From a virus, in the IMG/VR virus record IMGVR_UViG_3300025128_000364, positions 1 through 22,926 of that record: DNA of 22,926 nt. The stretch is one strand, 5' to 3'. Below the pieces are notes generated by a model that saw nothing but the letters and a program-made list of their open reading frames with translations, had not been told where the DNA came from and made no database searches. The position numbers were made by a program, and so were the translations under genes. Shown piece after piece: positions 21,762 through 22,926 of this stretch. Each line of letters starts with the position of its first letter. Position 1 is the stretch's first letter.

Positions 21762-22926
21762 TGGCAGAAGAACAATATTTAGATCAGACGAGTAGATCTC
21801 TTCCTCCACAGTATTTAGCTGATTTTTATGCAGGAGCAGAAGCAGGCGTTCCTGGAATGGTTCCTTTATTGAATCAAGACATTTACAATAAATTCGCCAC
21901 TATGGGTGTTCCAGGAATGAATCCATACACCTATCAAGGTATGAGGGTGGCTCCGTTTAGCCAAATGCAACAACAGGCATTTAACAGAATAGGTCAAGGA
22001 GTAGGGTCTTATCAACCTTATTTTAATGCAGCACAACAAGGATTAACAAGTGGTGTAAATACAGCTGGACAAGGATACAACACTATGGCTGACTTGTACG
22101 GAAGAGGTATAGGTGCCACAGAAAGTTCAGTTGGTCAAGGGATGAACCTCTTAGGTCAAAGTGCAGGATTGTACGGTCAATCAACACAAGGATACAACCC
22201 AAATAGTGTAGGAAACTACATGAACCCTTACACAGAAAATGTAGTAGACAGAACATTGGGTAGAATGAGGCAGGGTATAGACAGACAAAGAACGGCATCT
22301 AGAGATGCTGCTGTTGGTGCTGGGGCTTTTGGTGGTAGTCGTGGTAGGTTAGCCGAAGCAGATATAGAGAGGGCTGGCTTAACGGCGATGGGTGATACTG
22401 CTGCTGGTCTTTATGGTCAAAATTATGCACAAGCACAACAGGCAGCAATGGGTGAGTCTGCTTTACAGAGACAACTACAACAGTCAGCAGCTGGTGGTTT
22501 AGGTAACGTGGCTGGTGGTGTTGGTTCTTTAGGAAGTCAACTTGCTAATGTTTACGGAGGCTACGGTACTAACTTAGGGAAAGCTGGTTTAGGTTTAGGA
22601 CAATTTATGGGTAATACAGGTATGAACATGGCTAACTTAGGTGGCATGCAGTACGGTTTACAAGGTCAAGACATTAACCGTTTAATGCAGGGTGGTGGAA
22701 TGCAGCAAGGAATGCAGCAAAGAATAGCCGACACAGATTACGGAAACTTTGTGGGTCAATACAACCTACCTAGTCAAATACTTGGGCAAGGTATTGGAAT
22801 GACTTCTCCTGTTCTAGGAGCATTAGGTGGTACATCAACCACTAACAGATACATGACGGGACAAGGAAGTGATTCTTTAATGGACAACTTAGCAACTGCT
22901 CTTTCTGCATACGGAGCATATAAGCA
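21761..22926 (+). CDS. Gly/Gln-rich internal virion protein (3' end outside window)
   Basis: The frame is open from the ATG at 21761, which overlaps the previous stop (TAATG), to the end of the window: at least 388 residues without a stop. It starts MAEEQYLDQTSRSLPPQYLA and is dominated by Gly, Gln, Ala, Tyr and Met. A conserved-looking core contains NYMNPYTENVVDRTLGRM and AVGAGAFGGSRGRLAEAD. I associate this Asn-Pro-Tyr ... Gly-Ala-Phe-Gly-Gly-Ser-Arg pattern with phage DNA-injection or internal virion proteins. Tandem Gln/Gly/Met motifs (MQQGMQQ, YGLQGQD) suggest a flexible, aggregating or channel-forming protein. Paired with the preceding gene it probably forms the ejection set. The C-terminus and any further domains are unseen. 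Confidence 0.75.
   Translation, partial: MAEEQYLDQTSRSLPPQYLADFYAGAEAGVPGMVPLLNQDIYNKFATMGVPGMNPYTYQGMRVAPFSQMQQQAFNRIGQGVGSYQPYFNAAQQGLTSGVNTAGQGYNTMADLYGRGIGATESSVGQGMNLLGQSAGLYGQSTQGYNPNSVGNYMNPYTENVVDRTLGRMRQGIDRQRTASRDAAVGAGAFGGSRGRLAEADIERAGLTAMGDTAAGLYGQNYAQAQQAAMGESALQRQLQQSAAGGLGNVAGGVGSLGSQLANVYGGYGTNLGKAGLGLGQFMGNTGMNMANLGGMQYGLQGQDINRLMQGGGMQQGMQQRIADTDYGNFVGQYNLPSQILGQGIGMTSPVLGALGGTSTTNRYMTGQGSDSLMDNLATALSAYGAYK

Overview
The window is a tightly packed, one-direction late-gene cluster of a tailed double-stranded DNA bacteriophage. Every supported gene lies on the + strand. Gaps are mostly under 40 nt, and many neighbours share stop/start bases (TAATG, TAGTG or ATGA). The DNA is visibly A+T-rich, and several proteins match, from memory, the small and structural proteins typical of uncultured marine phages, so a marine bacterium is a plausible host; the host itself cannot be read from the sequence. 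There is a portal, two adaptor-like proteins, a nozzle/hub-like protein, fibres and candidate ejection proteins, but no tape measure, sheath or baseplate genes. This indicates a short-tailed (podovirus-type) virion. No integrase, repressor, tRNA or CRISPR array is visible.

Layout. (1) 1-7322, packaging and head: C-terminal part of the large terminase, portal, three very small genes sharing a Gly-Gly-Gly-Ala motif, a GroES-like co-chaperonin, a scaffolding protein, an unknown conserved protein, a small candidate decoration protein and a Mu gpT-like major capsid protein. (2) 7333-7460: a rho-independent terminator followed by a possibly structured leader. (3) 7461-12363, head completion and tail: two beta-rich candidate decoration proteins, a gp4-like adaptor, a zinc-ribbon protein, a second adaptor, a Rossmann-like enzyme resembling DUF115/MptE or GT42 proteins, two small unknown or virion proteins, and a protein built of ten 22-residue repeats. 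(4) 12364-16114, fibre region: a possible promoter, an 872-residue tail fibre with YadA-like 17-residue repeats and a C-terminal S74 intramolecular chaperone, a small unknown protein and a 2OG-Fe(II) oxygenase. (5) 16101-20024, lysis genes interleaved with tail genes: two tiny single-span membrane proteins, the nozzle/hub-like protein, a small unknown protein, a T4-type lysozyme, a staphylococcal-type nuclease and a three-segment holin-like protein. (6) 20064-22926: two Gly/Gln-rich proteins likely to be internal virion or DNA-ejection proteins, the last one cut by the window end.

How the genes fit together. Terminase and portal package DNA into a capsid assembled from scaffold and gpT-like subunits, with the co-chaperonin probably helping fold a capsid protein. 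Adaptors and the nozzle close the head, and the repeat protein and S74 fibre provide host contact. Ejection proteins would carry DNA across the envelope, and the lysozyme with the small membrane proteins would release progeny. The least ordinary elements are the enzyme genes inside this structural block: the co-chaperonin, the glycosyltransferase-like protein, the 2OG oxygenase next to the fibre, and the nuclease in the lysis cassette. A fibre or virion protein modification pathway is an attractive but unproven reading of two of them.
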